This document shows, piece after piece, positions 25,459 through 34,780 of a stretch of DNA of 38,984 nucleotides. Source of the DNA: an uncultured Lachnospiraceae bacterium (lineage in GTDB: Bacteria > Bacillota > Clostridia > Lachnospirales > Lachnospiraceae); assembly GCA_902792005.1 (NCBI GenBank), contig CADAXW010000025.1, positions 1-38,984 on the forward strand, written 5' to 3'. Position 1 is the first letter of the stretch, and every line of letters starts with the position of its first letter. The notes under the pieces are model-generated. The model saw only the letters and a program-made list of their open reading frames with translations. It did no database searches and had not been told where the DNA came from. Position numbers and translations under genes: made by a program.

Positions 25459-26559
25459 TTATTCCGAGTCCTGTGATCCGTTCCTTCGGATCTCGATGCC
25501 GGAATAGAAACGGTCTACCTCATCAAACAGTTCCTTATTGACCTGCGATGTCACATCCCGGTCAACATCCTTGAAGTATTCCGCCTGAACCTCCTCGGGC
25601 AGGTCCCAGTAGGATTTCACCTTATACTCCGCCAGGGGCGCCTTCAGCCGCTCATCTAGTTCATTTGTGGCGATCTGCGCTTCCTCGGATACAAATATGT
25701 TATTATGTCCGTTTCTCAGCGGATAATCCAGTGGCATAAACTGCGCATTTGGATTCGTGATCTCATCCTTATGGTTCAGGATCCCGGAACCACTGTACTG
25801 CACATAGGTGTCACCCACGCCATGCATGATAAGGACCGGCGTGTCCACGCTGTTGATTCCCCGAATGGCATTCAGATCCGCATTGGCGCCGAATCGCCTC
25901 TTATACTCAGCCCGCATCATGGGCATGACGGAAGCCGCTGCCGGGCCGTACATCCCGGTTCCCATTTCCTTCGTCACTTCCATGGGATCGGAGAAACCGG
26001 CGACAGAAACGATACCGTCCACCCGGTAACCAAGGTTCAGCACTGCACAGACCGAGTAACCGCCCCAGCTGTGCCCGAACAGAAATCGGGGCATATCCTT
26101 AAGATCTTCTCTGCTGTCAACAAAGTCCAGAGCAGCAGCCAGATCCAGCGGTCCCTGGATCAGTCCCCTGCTGTCCTCTCCCGGACTCTCATAGCAGCCC
26201 CGGTTATCGAAGCCCAGTATCTGATATCCTCTGTCCACCATTTCCAGGATTCCGCCCAGATAGGCCTCATGTCCGGAATAGATTCCATGGGAAAAGATCA
26301 CAAGTCCCTTTCCCTGATCCTCACCATAGAGATATCCCTTCAGCATAAGCCCCCCGGAAGGGATCTCCACCGGCACTCTCTTGTAGCGTCCCGGGTATTT
26401 TCTTTCATAATCATCAAATCGATAGATCGTTGTATACTTCAGCTTTGAGGTCCGACCAAAGACCATCCCCAGAGCCGTTTTTACCACTGCGTAGGAGCCC
26501 CCAGCGTATGCGCCCGCCAGGCCGGCCAGTGCCATTAATAGTTTTGTGCCTTTTTTCAT
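25459..26559 (-). CDS. Alpha/beta hydrolase, membrane-anchored
   Basis: The 366-residue protein begins with a hydrophobic signal or anchor (about 7-30). The alpha/beta hydrolase core follows: oxyanion-region FSHGIYSGHEAYL, FDNRGCYES, nucleophile elbow GHSWGG (serine), the acid in LIMHGVGDTYVQYSGS, and the catalytic histidine in RNGHNNIF. This is the serine-hydrolase (esterase or peptidase-like) fold; the substrate is not visible. AAGGAGG five bases before the ATG overlaps the stop of the preceding DUF4317-like gene, so translation is coupled. Confidence 0.87.
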   Translation of the reverse strand: MKKGTKLLMALAGLAGAYAGGSYAVVKTALGMVFGRTSKLKYTTIYRFDDYERKYPGRYKRVPVEIPSGGLMLKGYLYGEDQGKGLVIFSHGIYSGHEAYLGGILEMVDRGYQILGFDNRGCYESPGEDSRGLIQGPLDLAAALDFVDSREDLKDMPRFLFGHSWGGYSVCAVLNLGYRVDGIVSVAGFSDPMEVTKEMGTGMYGPAAASVMPMMRAEYKRRFGANADLNAIRGINSVDTPVLIMHGVGDTYVQYSGSGILNHKDEITNPNAQFMPLDYPLRNGHNNIFVSEEAQIATNELDERLKAPLAEYKVKSYWDLPEEVQAEYFKDVDRDVTSQVNKELFDEVDRFYSGIEIRRNGSQDSE

Positions 26560-26569
26560 GCATACCTCC

Positions 26570-27805
26570 TTATGATCGCCCCACTCCGACAGGGATTCCG
26601 TTTACCATGACCCCGTCCTCCAGTTCGATGACCAGACATTTCTTTCCGTCGATCACTCTTGTTTCCAGCAGCTCCGTCCGGTCTGTATTGATACGGATGG
26701 TAAAGTCCGCATTCTTCACCTCAAGACTTCTGCCCGGCACCAGATTGGAAGCCACAAAGATACGGTCCTCGATGGGGATCTCTTCGGGATATCTGGACAG
26801 TGCCGTATCGCGCTCTCCCGCTTCCTCAGCTTCCTCCGGTCTCTCCGGAAGTGTAAAGACAGCGTCAAACCGCTGATCAAAATCCTTCATCCGTTCCTCG
26901 TCCACCCCGCATTCTGTCAGGATCACACGAACATCATCCTTTTTCAGCACCGGGCTTTCTTCCTCTTCCTTCTTCTCCTGAACGATCGTCCTGAGACTGT
27001 CCTGGATCTGAAGTACTGTGTCAAGATCCCCGTCTTCTCCCAGGGTATCCTTCAGAAGCTCGGTGAAGCTCTCCTTCTGTCCCGCAGCTGCAAGAGGCGT
27101 ACCGCTTCCCAGCACTGCATCGATAAACTGCGGCCGGATATCCACCGAGTCCTTGGAATAATAAAGCACATAATCCGGATCCTGAGACCGCTCGATAAAG
27201 GCGGGATACAGGAAACCGTTCATGGGCAGCTCCACGATCTGTCCCGGTGTCAGATTATGAAATGCCTTTTCGGAAGGATCATACCCAAGTCCGGGCTTCG
27301 TGGGCTTCACCGGGCAGAGGGCACAGATCATATGACGATACACTTCCTCCGAGGCATCCTCCAGATCCAGACCATCCAGTGTCTTTCCCGGCACATCATA
27401 ATCCTGTCTTGCGATCAGGATCAGATAATTATCCAGATAGGGATAGGACTCTACCACCTTATCATAGAACTCCTGCAGCACAGTATCATCCTTAAGATCC
27501 GTCTCGATCAGTGCCTGAAGGAGCTTCAACTCCTCCCCTGTCATATCTCCGGAATGATCATCCCTGTGTACCTGTCTCGGATGAAGAAGCAGCAGGTTCT
27601 TATCCCTGGTCCCGGAGAGACATTTCCGGAAAAGCTCCAGGTATTTAAAACGTTCCTCCTCCGGCAGTGTCAGGAAGGTCTCCGTAAAGCGTACCACCTG
27701 TTCCTTGTCTCCGTTGATATAGCACCCGCTGATCCGGTGGATCCCGCTCCGTTCCGCATCCAGCTGGTATAAATGTTTCAGCTCGCTGATGTCACTTGGC
27801 TTCAT
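26570..27805 (-). CDS. DUF4317-like protein
   Basis: The 411 residues follow the pattern I recall for DUF4317: ISGCYINGDKE near the N-terminus, FLTLPEEERFKYLELFRKCLSG, then LKDDTVLQEFYDKVVESY and NYLILIARQDYDVPGKTLDGL, with CALCPVKPTKPGLGYD in the middle. The family is common in Clostridia and has no known function. No membrane segment is seen. It starts with the four-base overlap ATGA shared with the stop of the upstream gene, and its own stop overlaps the ribosome site of the hydrolase. The match is from memory, not a search. Confidence 0.75.
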   Translation of the reverse strand: MKPSDISELKHLYQLDAERSGIHRISGCYINGDKEQVVRFTETFLTLPEEERFKYLELFRKCLSGTRDKNLLLLHPRQVHRDDHSGDMTGEELKLLQALIETDLKDDTVLQEFYDKVVESYPYLDNYLILIARQDYDVPGKTLDGLDLEDASEEVYRHMICALCPVKPTKPGLGYDPSEKAFHNLTPGQIVELPMNGFLYPAFIERSQDPDYVLYYSKDSVDIRPQFIDAVLGSGTPLAAAGQKESFTELLKDTLGEDGDLDTVLQIQDSLRTIVQEKKEEEESPVLKKDDVRVILTECGVDEERMKDFDQRFDAVFTLPERPEEAEEAGERDTALSRYPEEIPIEDRIFVASNLVPGRSLEVKNADFTIRINTDRTELLETRVIDGKKCLVIELEDGVMVNGIPVGVGRS

Positions 27806-28602
27806 TCTGTTATTTCCTCCGTCTTCTGCTCAGTTTTCGATGCCGGATCCGTCACAAAGGAATAGGTCAGCGTGTCCTGCAGTACTTCAAGGAATGCGTC
27901 ACATTCTCCTTTTTTTGCATCATTCGGATAGTCGCTGTAGATCTGCACCTCATACCCGGTGGCTTTCTTAAAGCCCTCGATGTAAAACACTCTGGACTTA
28001 TCCGAGGTATAGCCGGAGATCACATAGTGATTATCCTCCACCACGTCATAGGTGATCTCCGTTCCTGCATCATTCTTGTAAATGTTATGATAAACACTGT
28101 ATTCAGCTTCAAATGCTATGTTCCGCTTGTTGAGGCGGTACTCCGTCACCTGCAGGTTCATATCATATTCCGGATTCTGATAGAGATAAATGTATCCTTC
28201 CTCCGTGGGTGCCGGTGAAACGTCCCGGAAGCCCTCCGGGATGTCATAGCCGCTTCCAAGATACCCCTCGTGATGACCTGAGCCATCCACAATCTTCTCC
28301 GTCGGCTTCTCCGTCCTTACTTCGGTCTCTGCCTCTCTTCTCGCATCCGCCTCGGAAAGGGCAGTTCTCCAGGCTTCACGGGTCGTAGCGGTCTGTCCCG
28401 CATCTGCCTTCTCATCTCCTGTCTTCTCTCCCGTCTTATCCTCAGGCGTCTTCCCGTTCTTTGTCTCAGTTGTACTTACTTCTGCTTCCTTCTTCCCTGC
28501 CTCCTCCGCTGTCTTTCCTGAGGGCAGGAAAAGCACCAGCCCCACAGTCACGAGAATGATCAGAGAAATGCCAAGAAGCAGCAGACCTTTTTTCTTCTTC
28601 AT
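27802..28602 (-). CDS. Membrane-anchored extracytoplasmic protein
   Basis: The 266-residue product has a KKKK-led hydrophobic segment (about 6-22), then a long low-complexity linker rich in Glu, Lys, Thr and Ala (about 30-110), and a globular C-terminal domain (about 115-250, starting near GYLGSGYDIPEGF). It is probably anchored and exposed outside the cell. A reading from GTG 28671 would begin upstream of the TATAAT at 28655-28660, so I use ATG 28602 (only a weak AGG site). First gene of the four-gene operon ending at 24384. No family recognised. Confidence 0.75.
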   Translation of the reverse strand: MKKKKGLLLLGISLIILVTVGLVLFLPSGKTAEEAGKKEAEVSTTETKNGKTPEDKTGEKTGDEKADAGQTATTREAWRTALSEADARREAETEVRTEKPTEKIVDGSGHHEGYLGSGYDIPEGFRDVSPAPTEEGYIYLYQNPEYDMNLQVTEYRLNKRNIAFEAEYSVYHNIYKNDAGTEITYDVVEDNHYVISGYTSDKSRVFYIEGFKKATGYEVQIYSDYPNDAKKGECDAFLEVLQDTLTYSFVTDPASKTEQKTEEITE

Positions 28603-28654
28603 AGTAAAACCTGTTCTGTTATATGATATGAAAAACCTGTAAACCAGTGATACG

Positions 28655-28660
28655 ATTATA
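28655..28660 (-). promoter_or_regulatory. -10 box of the 28602-24384 operon
   Basis: Perfect minus-strand TATAAT with no good -35 at 17 bases. Transcription would begin about 46 bases before ATG 28602, just past the terminator of the MFS gene. Confidence 0.55.
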
Positions 28661-28673
28661 CACGTTTTCACTC

Positions 28674-28704
28674 AAAAAAAGAAGTGGCCGAGACCACTTC
28701 TTTT
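28674..28704 (-). terminator. Intrinsic terminator of the MFS transporter gene
   Basis: Stem GAAGTGG/CCACTTC (28681-28687 and 28694-28700), extended by A/T pairs, with seven Ts following on the minus strand. It lies 52 bases past the stop. Confidence 0.85.
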
Positions 28705-28755
28705 CTTAATTCATTTTTGAATCCATTTCTTAAAGCACTTCGTAAGCGGTGCAGC

Positions 28756-30195
28756 CTATGCCCTTGCGGCCTTTGCTGCCTTCTTTGCTTCCTTTGCCTC
28801 CCGTGCCTTATCCGTAGGACGTACCAGGATCAGGCAGAGCAGCAATGCAACGATATAAAGTGCAAGCGTGAACCACAGCACATTTTGATATCCGTCCGGA
28901 TTGACCTTGGCGGTATGCTCTACACCGTTCTCCATATAGGTGATCACCTTTTCGCTTCCTGTATGGCCTACGATGAAGGAGGCGATCTGGTTACCGGTCA
29001 GACCCGCAAATGCCCATGCGGAAAGTGTGATACCATGGATCGCTGAGATGGATCCCATTCCGTAATGATCGGAAAGGAGTGTAGGAACGTTGGAGAAACC
29101 TCCGCCGTAGCCTGCATTTACGACCATGATCAGAGCGATAACGATGATCACAAGGATCATGCTTGTCTCGTTGGTCTCACTGTTATATGCAGTCTTGATG
29201 GCCTGTGTCACCATAACCAGTGCGGTAAATGCGATGGACAGGATGAAGATCAGCTTGTAAATGGTATTACGATCCTTCATGGTATCTGCCCATGCAGAGA
29301 AACCAAGACGTCCGCCTGCATTGAAGATCGCCGAGAAGGTGGAAATGATACCAACGGATGCTGCAAGGCCGACGCACTTAACGATCATCTTCTCCTGAGA
29401 GATCAGTGCCAGACCGCAGGTGATGTTGATATAGAACATAAGCCAGATACCGATGTAGTTACCGATAGGCTTCGTCTTAAGCACCTGAATGATGCTCGGC
29501 TTCTCGCCCTTACCCTGGGGCTCATGCCAGCCTGCCGGCTTAGCCAGGAGCAGGTGACCTACGAACATCATGATAAAATAAACGCCTGCAAGGATCCAGA
29601 ACATTTTATAAACGCCGGTACCGTCAGATGTACCGTCTTCCTTTGTTCCGGACAGACCGGAAAGCATGCTGGTCATGATGGGGCTTGCGATAGCCTTTGC
29701 AGCACCGAAGCCTGCAACTGCAAGTCCGGTTGCCAGACCCTTACGATCCTTGAACCAGAGCATCAGGGTCTTTACCGGTGAAAGATATCCGGTTCCGAGA
29801 CCGATACCCATGATGAAACCATAGCTGAAATAGATACCGATCAGTATAATGGAACTGCCGTGAAGTGACTTTCCGGGACCTCCCAGGAAAATAAACAGAC
29901 CGGTCAGCGCCATACCAACGGAGAAGCAGATGGTAGCGATCAGAGAAGCCTTATGAATATCCTTCTCTACAAAGTTACCAAGAAATGCTGCCGACATGCC
30001 GAGGAAGAAAATAGCAAAGCTGAATGCCCACTCGGTTGCACCCTTTGAAAATCCGATGTAGTCTGCGATCTCCTGACTAAAGATCGACCAACAATACACA
30101 GTACCGATACTGCAATGCAGCAGCAATGCAGGGATAGCTGCACGCACCCACTTATTGGAGCGCCAGCCGCCTGTTTTTACGTTTTCCTCGCTCAT
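28756..30195 (-). CDS. MFS transporter of the oxalate/formate antiporter (OFA) type
   Basis: The 479-residue protein has twelve hydrophobic segments and an OFA-like N-terminus (HCSIGTVYCWSIFSQEIADYIG) followed by GTGYLSPVKTLMLWFKDRKGLATG, a family landmark in the loop between TM4 and TM5. The group exchanges small monocarboxylates or dicarboxylates; the substrate is not visible. ATG 30195 is chosen since AGAGGAG lies seven bases upstream, while ATG 30231 has none. It has its own promoter and terminator and so is a single-gene unit. Confidence 0.85.
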   Translation of the reverse strand: MSEENVKTGGWRSNKWVRAAIPALLLHCSIGTVYCWSIFSQEIADYIGFSKGATEWAFSFAIFFLGMSAAFLGNFVEKDIHKASLIATICFSVGMALTGLFIFLGGPGKSLHGSSIILIGIYFSYGFIMGIGLGTGYLSPVKTLMLWFKDRKGLATGLAVAGFGAAKAIASPIMTSMLSGLSGTKEDGTSDGTGVYKMFWILAGVYFIMMFVGHLLLAKPAGWHEPQGKGEKPSIIQVLKTKPIGNYIGIWLMFYINITCGLALISQEKMIVKCVGLAASVGIISTFSAIFNAGGRLGFSAWADTMKDRNTIYKLIFILSIAFTALVMVTQAIKTAYNSETNETSMILVIIVIALIMVVNAGYGGGFSNVPTLLSDHYGMGSISAIHGITLSAWAFAGLTGNQIASFIVGHTGSEKVITYMENGVEHTAKVNPDGYQNVLWFTLALYIVALLLCLILVRPTDKAREAKEAKKAAKAARA

Positions 30196-30261
30196 GACGA
30201 ATCTCCTCTTCTTTTTTATATAACTCCCCATCCGAAGGAAATCACCCCTGTTTCAGGGATA

Positions 30262-30303
30262 AAAAAACAATCTCCATTCGAATGCAAAATCCAAATGGAG
30301 ATT
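30262..30303 (-). terminator. Intrinsic terminator of the AI-2E-family gene
   Basis: Stem AATCTCCATT/AATGGAGATT (minus-strand order 30303-30294 and 30278-30269), then GTTTTTTTATCC. Its 5' arm overlaps the -10 of the MFS gene promoter. A second small hairpin CCCTG-AAA-CAGGG follows at 30246-30258. Confidence 0.8.
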
Positions 30304-30329
30304 ATACCTTATTTCATGAACTCTTTCAA
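30301..30329 (-). promoter_or_regulatory. Strong sigma-A promoter of the MFS gene
   Basis: Minus-strand TTGAAA (30329-30324), 17 bases, TATAAT (30306-30301). Confidence 0.85.
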
Positions 30330-30358
30330 GCCTTATTTCATTTTTCTCTTCTTAATAA

Positions 30359-31732
30359 TTATTCTTTTTCCTCTTTCTTCTCGTCACTATTTTCGGAGGA
30401 ATCATCCGAATCATCGTCTTTATCCTTGTCACGTTCCTCTCTCCGGATCCGGTCCATCAGACCCTTTCCCGGCGAGCGGTCACCACGCTCCATCCGTTCC
30501 TGTTCACGCTCGATCTTGCGTGCTTCCTTTCGCTCCTCGCGTGCCGCATCCCGCTCCGTGGTTTCCTGATAGGACTTGATACTCTCCGCCTCAGGGGTCT
30601 CTTCTTCTCCGTCCTGGATCCCCCGCTTCCGCTCCAGCCTTGCAAGGATATAATCCTGATAAACAAAGCTTACGATAGCAGCAAAAGGAATGGAAAGGAT
30701 CACGCCCAGTACGCCGAACATCCGGCCACCCAGGATAATGAACACCAGAACCATAACGGATGAAAGTCCCAGCTGACCGCCAAAGAGCCTCGGCTTCAGG
30801 ATATAACCGTCAAAGGTCTGCAGCAGCAGCGTAAAGATCAGGAAGATCAGCGCATACATCGGGTTAACCATGAGAAGGATGAATCCGCCGATCACCGCAC
30901 CAACCATAGGTCCAAAGGTAGGTGCCAGATTCGTAACACCGACCACGGTAGATACCAGAACCACATAGGGCATTCCCATGATCAGCATGAAGATGGCATT
31001 CAGAACACCGATCAGAAGACTGTCCACACAGTCACATGCCACGTACCGTGTCATGATCTTGTTGCAGCGTCCCAGAAAACGCATAGTACTCTTATACTTC
31101 TCCGGTTTCATGCACGCCCGGCTGAACCGTTTAAAGCCTGCCAGGAGATGATACTTACCGAACAGGAAGTAGATCGCCAGGATAAATCCAAGAAGGAAGG
31201 TAATGATTCCACTTCCCATTTCAAGGCCCTTGCTCAGGATCACTTCCTTATTCTTGATGATAAAATCAGAAGCACCATGGATAAAGTCATCAATGGAACT
31301 TGTGATCTTTGCCACATTGATGGGGAGCTTCTCTCCCAGTCCGGTCAGGAACTTCTTCAGCGACGCGGTATAGCCGTCCAGATTATCTATGAACTGCTTG
31401 ATACTTTCTGCCAGCTGAGGGAAAAGAAAAACCGAAAGCGCCACGATAACCGCCAGGATGATGAGCAGTGCAAGTGTTACGGCAAATGCGCGCTTCAGCC
31501 GCCAGGACTTCATTTTTTCAAATAAATGGTGTTCAAACAGACGGGCCAGCGGATCGATCACGTATGCGATGGCTGCCCCCACGATCACCGGACTCAGGAA
31601 CTTCAGTATCTTCCCGATCCAGTCAAAGAACATTCCAAAATTTTCAAGAATAACAAAGAACAGGATGCCGATCAGAACGATTGACAGGTTTTCAAACCAT
31701 CTTTGCTTCATCCACTCTTTTTTGAACTTCAT
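30359..31732 (-). CDS. AI-2E/PerM-family permease with charged C-terminal tail
   Basis: The 457-residue protein shows the usual eight hydrophobic segments of the AI-2E transporter family (PF01594 by recall), with the typical GMPYVVLVSTVVGVTNLAPTFGPMVGAVIG and FGGQLGLSSVMVLVFIILGGRMFGVLG near the C-terminal half. After about residue 355 comes a tail of nearly 100 residues of Glu, Arg, Lys, Asp and Ser, which is not part of the fold and is probably cytoplasmic. Substrate is unknown; the family includes AI-2 exporters and ion antiporters. It diverges from the MocR-type gene and has a clear terminator. Confidence 0.87.
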   Translation of the reverse strand: MKFKKEWMKQRWFENLSIVLIGILFFVILENFGMFFDWIGKILKFLSPVIVGAAIAYVIDPLARLFEHHLFEKMKSWRLKRAFAVTLALLIILAVIVALSVFLFPQLAESIKQFIDNLDGYTASLKKFLTGLGEKLPINVAKITSSIDDFIHGASDFIIKNKEVILSKGLEMGSGIITFLLGFILAIYFLFGKYHLLAGFKRFSRACMKPEKYKSTMRFLGRCNKIMTRYVACDCVDSLLIGVLNAIFMLIMGMPYVVLVSTVVGVTNLAPTFGPMVGAVIGGFILLMVNPMYALIFLIFTLLLQTFDGYILKPRLFGGQLGLSSVMVLVFIILGGRMFGVLGVILSIPFAAIVSFVYQDYILARLERKRGIQDGEEETPEAESIKSYQETTERDAAREERKEARKIEREQERMERGDRSPGKGLMDRIRREERDKDKDDDSDDSSENSDEKKEEKE

Positions 31733-31806
31733 AAGTCCCCCAAATATCTTATCGTCTCATACCTACGTGTTGAGCTGTATCCTTTACCAAAAATAAACCA
31801 ACTTGT

Positions 31807-31819
31807 ATTGTACCACAAT
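31807..31819 (-). promoter_or_regulatory. Extended -10 with overlapping dyad, AI-2E gene
   Basis: Minus-strand TGG-TACAAT (31815-31807) serves the AI-2E gene. ATTGT-ACC-ACAAT (31807-31819) is a perfect short inverted repeat over the same bases. Confidence 0.4.
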
Positions 31820-31841
31820 TTTACAGATGTTGGAACAACTA

Positions 31842-31870
31842 TTTACAAAATCCAAAGAAAAGACTATAAT
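31842..31870 (+). promoter_or_regulatory. Strong sigma-A promoter of the MocR-MATE pair
   Basis: TTTACA (31842-31847), 17 bases, TATAAT (31865-31870). It puts the transcript start about 40 bases before ATG 31916. Confidence 0.85.
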
Positions 31871-31915
31871 ACCATGGTTACTTCTGTCATATCTGTGAGG
31901 ATCCGGAGGCTGCTC

Positions 31916-33334
31916 ATGCTGACCTACACCTTCGCTCACGGAGAGAAAAAGCCTCTCTATGAGCAGTTGACTGATTTCATAAAGATGGATATCTCCACCG
32001 GAGTTGTTCCCGCCGGCACAAAGCTGCCCTCCAAGCGCGCCTTTGCCGAGCATCTTGGGATCAGCACCATTACCGTGGAGACAGCATATCAGCAGCTGAT
32101 CGCCGAAGGCTATATCCATTCCGTACCGCGAAGCGGTTACTACGTATCCGACATCGATCCGAATCGGTCCGGTCTTTCTGCGGCATCAAAGCAGAAGGCT
32201 CCTGCCATGATATCAGAAGAACCTGAAAAACAAAACAAATGGATGATCGATTTCTCCGGAAATGAAACCGCTCCCGACACATTTCCCTTCCAAACCTGGG
32301 CGAAGCTGATCCGGGAGGTCCTGTCCGGACAGACAAAGGAACTGGTTAAAACCTCTCCAGGCATCGGGATCCGGTCGCTTCGGGAAGCGATCGCCACGCA
32401 TCTCTATCATTTTCGGGGGATGAATGTGGATCCCGGCTGTATCATCATCGGCGCGGGAACCGAGTATCTCTACGGGCTTCTGATCCAGCTTCTGGGCTTC
32501 GACCGTACCTACGGTGTCGAGGATCCGGGGCACCAGAAGATCCCTATGATCTATGAACAGAACGGGGTGCTCTGCAGACATCTTTCCATAAAAGAGCCCG
32601 GGATCACACCGGAGATGCTGGAGCAGGAGCATGTGGATATCCTCCATATCTCTCCCGCCCATCATTTTCCTACCGGCCGGGTCATGCCCATCCGTCAGAG
32701 GCTTTCTCTTTTGAAATGGGCTTCCGAGGGAAAAGACAGATATATCATTGAAGACGATTACGACAGCGAATTCCGGATGGTGGGCCAGCCCATTCCATCC
32801 CTGCTTGCTTCGGATCACTCCGGAAAAGTGATCTATATGAATACATTTACAAAGACGCTGGTTTCTACCGTGCGTATCAGTTACATGGTACTGCCGCGGA
32901 AACTGATGCAGCTCTTTCGGGAAAGGCTGTCCTTCTACTCCTGTACCGTTTCCAACTTCGAACAGTACACCCTGGCCGCCTTTCTGGAGAAAGGATATTT
33001 CGAAAAGCATCTGAACCGGATGCGGACCTACTACCATAATAAACGGGACCGGATCCTGAAACTGCTGACAGAAAGTCCTCTGGCTCCGTCTCTCAGGATC
33101 ACGGAAGCGGACGCCGGACTACATTTTCTGCTTCTGCTGGATATGAACATGACGGATCAGAGCTTTACGGACCTTCTGGCTGCAGAAGGGATCCGCATCA
33201 CTCCACTGTCCGATTATTATCATGATCCCTCCGATGCACCGGAGCATATCTTCATCGTGAATTACTCCTCCCTGTCGGAGGAACATCTTCCGGATGCTGC
33301 GGAGAAAATGGCGCAGCTCCTAAGAAAGGAATAA
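31916..33334 (+). CDS. MocR-type (GntR HTH plus aminotransferase fold) regulator
   Basis: The 472-residue protein has a GntR winged helix at about 1-75 (LYEQLTDFIKMDISTGVVPAGTKLPSKRAFAEHLGIS, then TVETAYQQLIAEGYI) joined to a class I aminotransferase-like domain. The PLP lysine is in MNTFTKTL and the conserved EDDYDSEFR is present. PdxR, GabR and TauR belong to this family. ATG 31916 is preceded by GGAGG six bases before; the longer reading from 31703 would start before the promoter. The MATE exporter follows at 11 bases and is likely cotranscribed. The effector, a PLP-linked amine or amino acid, is unknown. Confidence 0.92.
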   Translation: MLTYTFAHGEKKPLYEQLTDFIKMDISTGVVPAGTKLPSKRAFAEHLGISTITVETAYQQLIAEGYIHSVPRSGYYVSDIDPNRSGLSAASKQKAPAMISEEPEKQNKWMIDFSGNETAPDTFPFQTWAKLIREVLSGQTKELVKTSPGIGIRSLREAIATHLYHFRGMNVDPGCIIIGAGTEYLYGLLIQLLGFDRTYGVEDPGHQKIPMIYEQNGVLCRHLSIKEPGITPEMLEQEHVDILHISPAHHFPTGRVMPIRQRLSLLKWASEGKDRYIIEDDYDSEFRMVGQPIPSLLASDHSGKVIYMNTFTKTLVSTVRISYMVLPRKLMQLFRERLSFYSCTVSNFEQYTLAAFLEKGYFEKHLNRMRTYYHNKRDRILKLLTESPLAPSLRITEADAGLHFLLLLDMNMTDQSFTDLLAAEGIRITPLSDYYHDPSDAPEHIFIVNYSSLSEEHLPDAAEKMAQLLRKE

Positions 33335-33344
33335 CTGGAAAGCC

Positions 33345-34745
33345 ATGAATATCAACGAAAAATCCATAGCGCTCTTCCGGGACGCACCGGTTCCGAAAGC
33401 GGTCTTCTCCAATATCATACCGTCCATCATCAGTATGCTGATGGTCATGCTATACAATGTGGCCGACACCGTTTTCATCGGCCAGACCAAGGATGCTCTG
33501 ATGGTAACGGCTGTGTCCCTTGCCACTCCGGTCTTCCTTCTATTCATGGCCATCGGAATGCTCTTCGGAATCGGCGGAACCTCCTTTATCTCCCGCCGCC
33601 TGGGCGAAGGGGATCATCATACAGCACGGCGCGCTTCCTCCTTCTGTTTCTGGGCAGGAACAGCCGTTGGCATCATCTCCCTGATCGGAATCATGATCTT
33701 CGCAGAACCTGTGGCAAGAGGCGTTGGCGCCAGCGATGAGTCCCTGTACTACACAAAACAGTATCTCACCATTGTAGCCTTCGGCATCCCGTTCCTTATT
33801 GTGAGCAATGCCTTCAGTAACATCATCCGTGCCGAAGGTCATCCGAAGGTAGCCATGACCGGAATGATCGTGGGTAACCTGGTGAACATCCTTCTGGATC
33901 CGGTACTGATCCTCTGGCTGGGCTGGAACGTGGCCGGTGCCGCCATCGCGACGGTTCTCGGAAATGTAGTCTCCGCCGCCTTTTATCTGGTACACCTTTG
34001 CGGAAAGAAAACCATGCTTTCCATCCGGCTGAAACATTTTACGATGCAGAAGACCGTCTCACTCGGAGTCTTCGCCATCGGTATTCCCGCAGCACTGAAT
34101 TCCGTGCTGATGAGTACCTCCAATATCGTGATCAATAAGGTCATGGCCAACTACGGCGATATGGCCGTTGCAGGTCTTGGCGTTGCCATGAAGGTAAATA
34201 CCATTGCGGTCATGCTTCTCATCGGGATCGGTGTGGGTGTACAGCCTCTCCTGGGCTTCTGCTTCGGAGCCAAGCTAAGGAAACGGTACCTGTCCGTCCT
34301 ACGCTTCACCCTGATCGTGGCCTTTATCACCAGTATCATCATGACCGTTGTCTGCTACGTCTTTGCCGGTCCTTTGGTACGGTTTATCCTGGAGGAACCG
34401 GCGGCCTATGATTATGGATTCACATTTTCCAGGGTCTATATCCTGTCAGGCCCGGTACTGGGTATCCTGTTCGTTATGATCAATGCCATTCAGTCCACGG
34501 GAGCCATGCTTCCGTCACTGATCCTTTCGATCTCGCGTCAGGGTATCATCTACTACCCCATGCTGATCATTTTCACTACCTTCTTTGATACAGCAAAAAT
34601 GGCAGCCATGACCCAGCCTGTCACGGACTACATTGCTGCCGCACTCGCGGTGATCCTGTTCATCTTCACCTTCCGGAAATACTTCCCGAAGAGTCGGGAT
34701 ATCGGACTGCAGACCGATCCGTCGGAGAGAATAACCGAAGAATGA
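33345..34745 (+). CDS. MATE-family efflux transporter
   Basis: The 466-residue protein has twelve hydrophobic segments and the MATE pattern: PSIISMLMVMLYNVADTVFIGQ at the N-terminus, AEGHPKVAMTGMIVGNLVNILLDPVLI in the first half, and GIPAALNSVLMSTSNIVINK at the second half start. MATE proteins export drugs or small organic molecules using an Na+ or H+ gradient. It starts 11 bases after the MocR-type gene, so that regulator is its probable controller. The site is weak (GGAAAG close to the ATG), consistent with coupling. It ends before a convergent terminator. Confidence 0.9.
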   Translation: MNINEKSIALFRDAPVPKAVFSNIIPSIISMLMVMLYNVADTVFIGQTKDALMVTAVSLATPVFLLFMAIGMLFGIGGTSFISRRLGEGDHHTARRASSFCFWAGTAVGIISLIGIMIFAEPVARGVGASDESLYYTKQYLTIVAFGIPFLIVSNAFSNIIRAEGHPKVAMTGMIVGNLVNILLDPVLILWLGWNVAGAAIATVLGNVVSAAFYLVHLCGKKTMLSIRLKHFTMQKTVSLGVFAIGIPAALNSVLMSTSNIVINKVMANYGDMAVAGLGVAMKVNTIAVMLLIGIGVGVQPLLGFCFGAKLRKRYLSVLRFTLIVAFITSIIMTVVCYVFAGPLVRFILEEPAAYDYGFTFSRVYILSGPVLGILFVMINAIQSTGAMLPSLILSISRQGIIYYPMLIIFTTFFDTAKMAAMTQPVTDYIAAALAVILFIFTFRKYFPKSRDIGLQTDPSERITEE

Positions 34746-34780
34746 TACCAGTGGCATAAGGTCACCGACGACGTGCCTGC

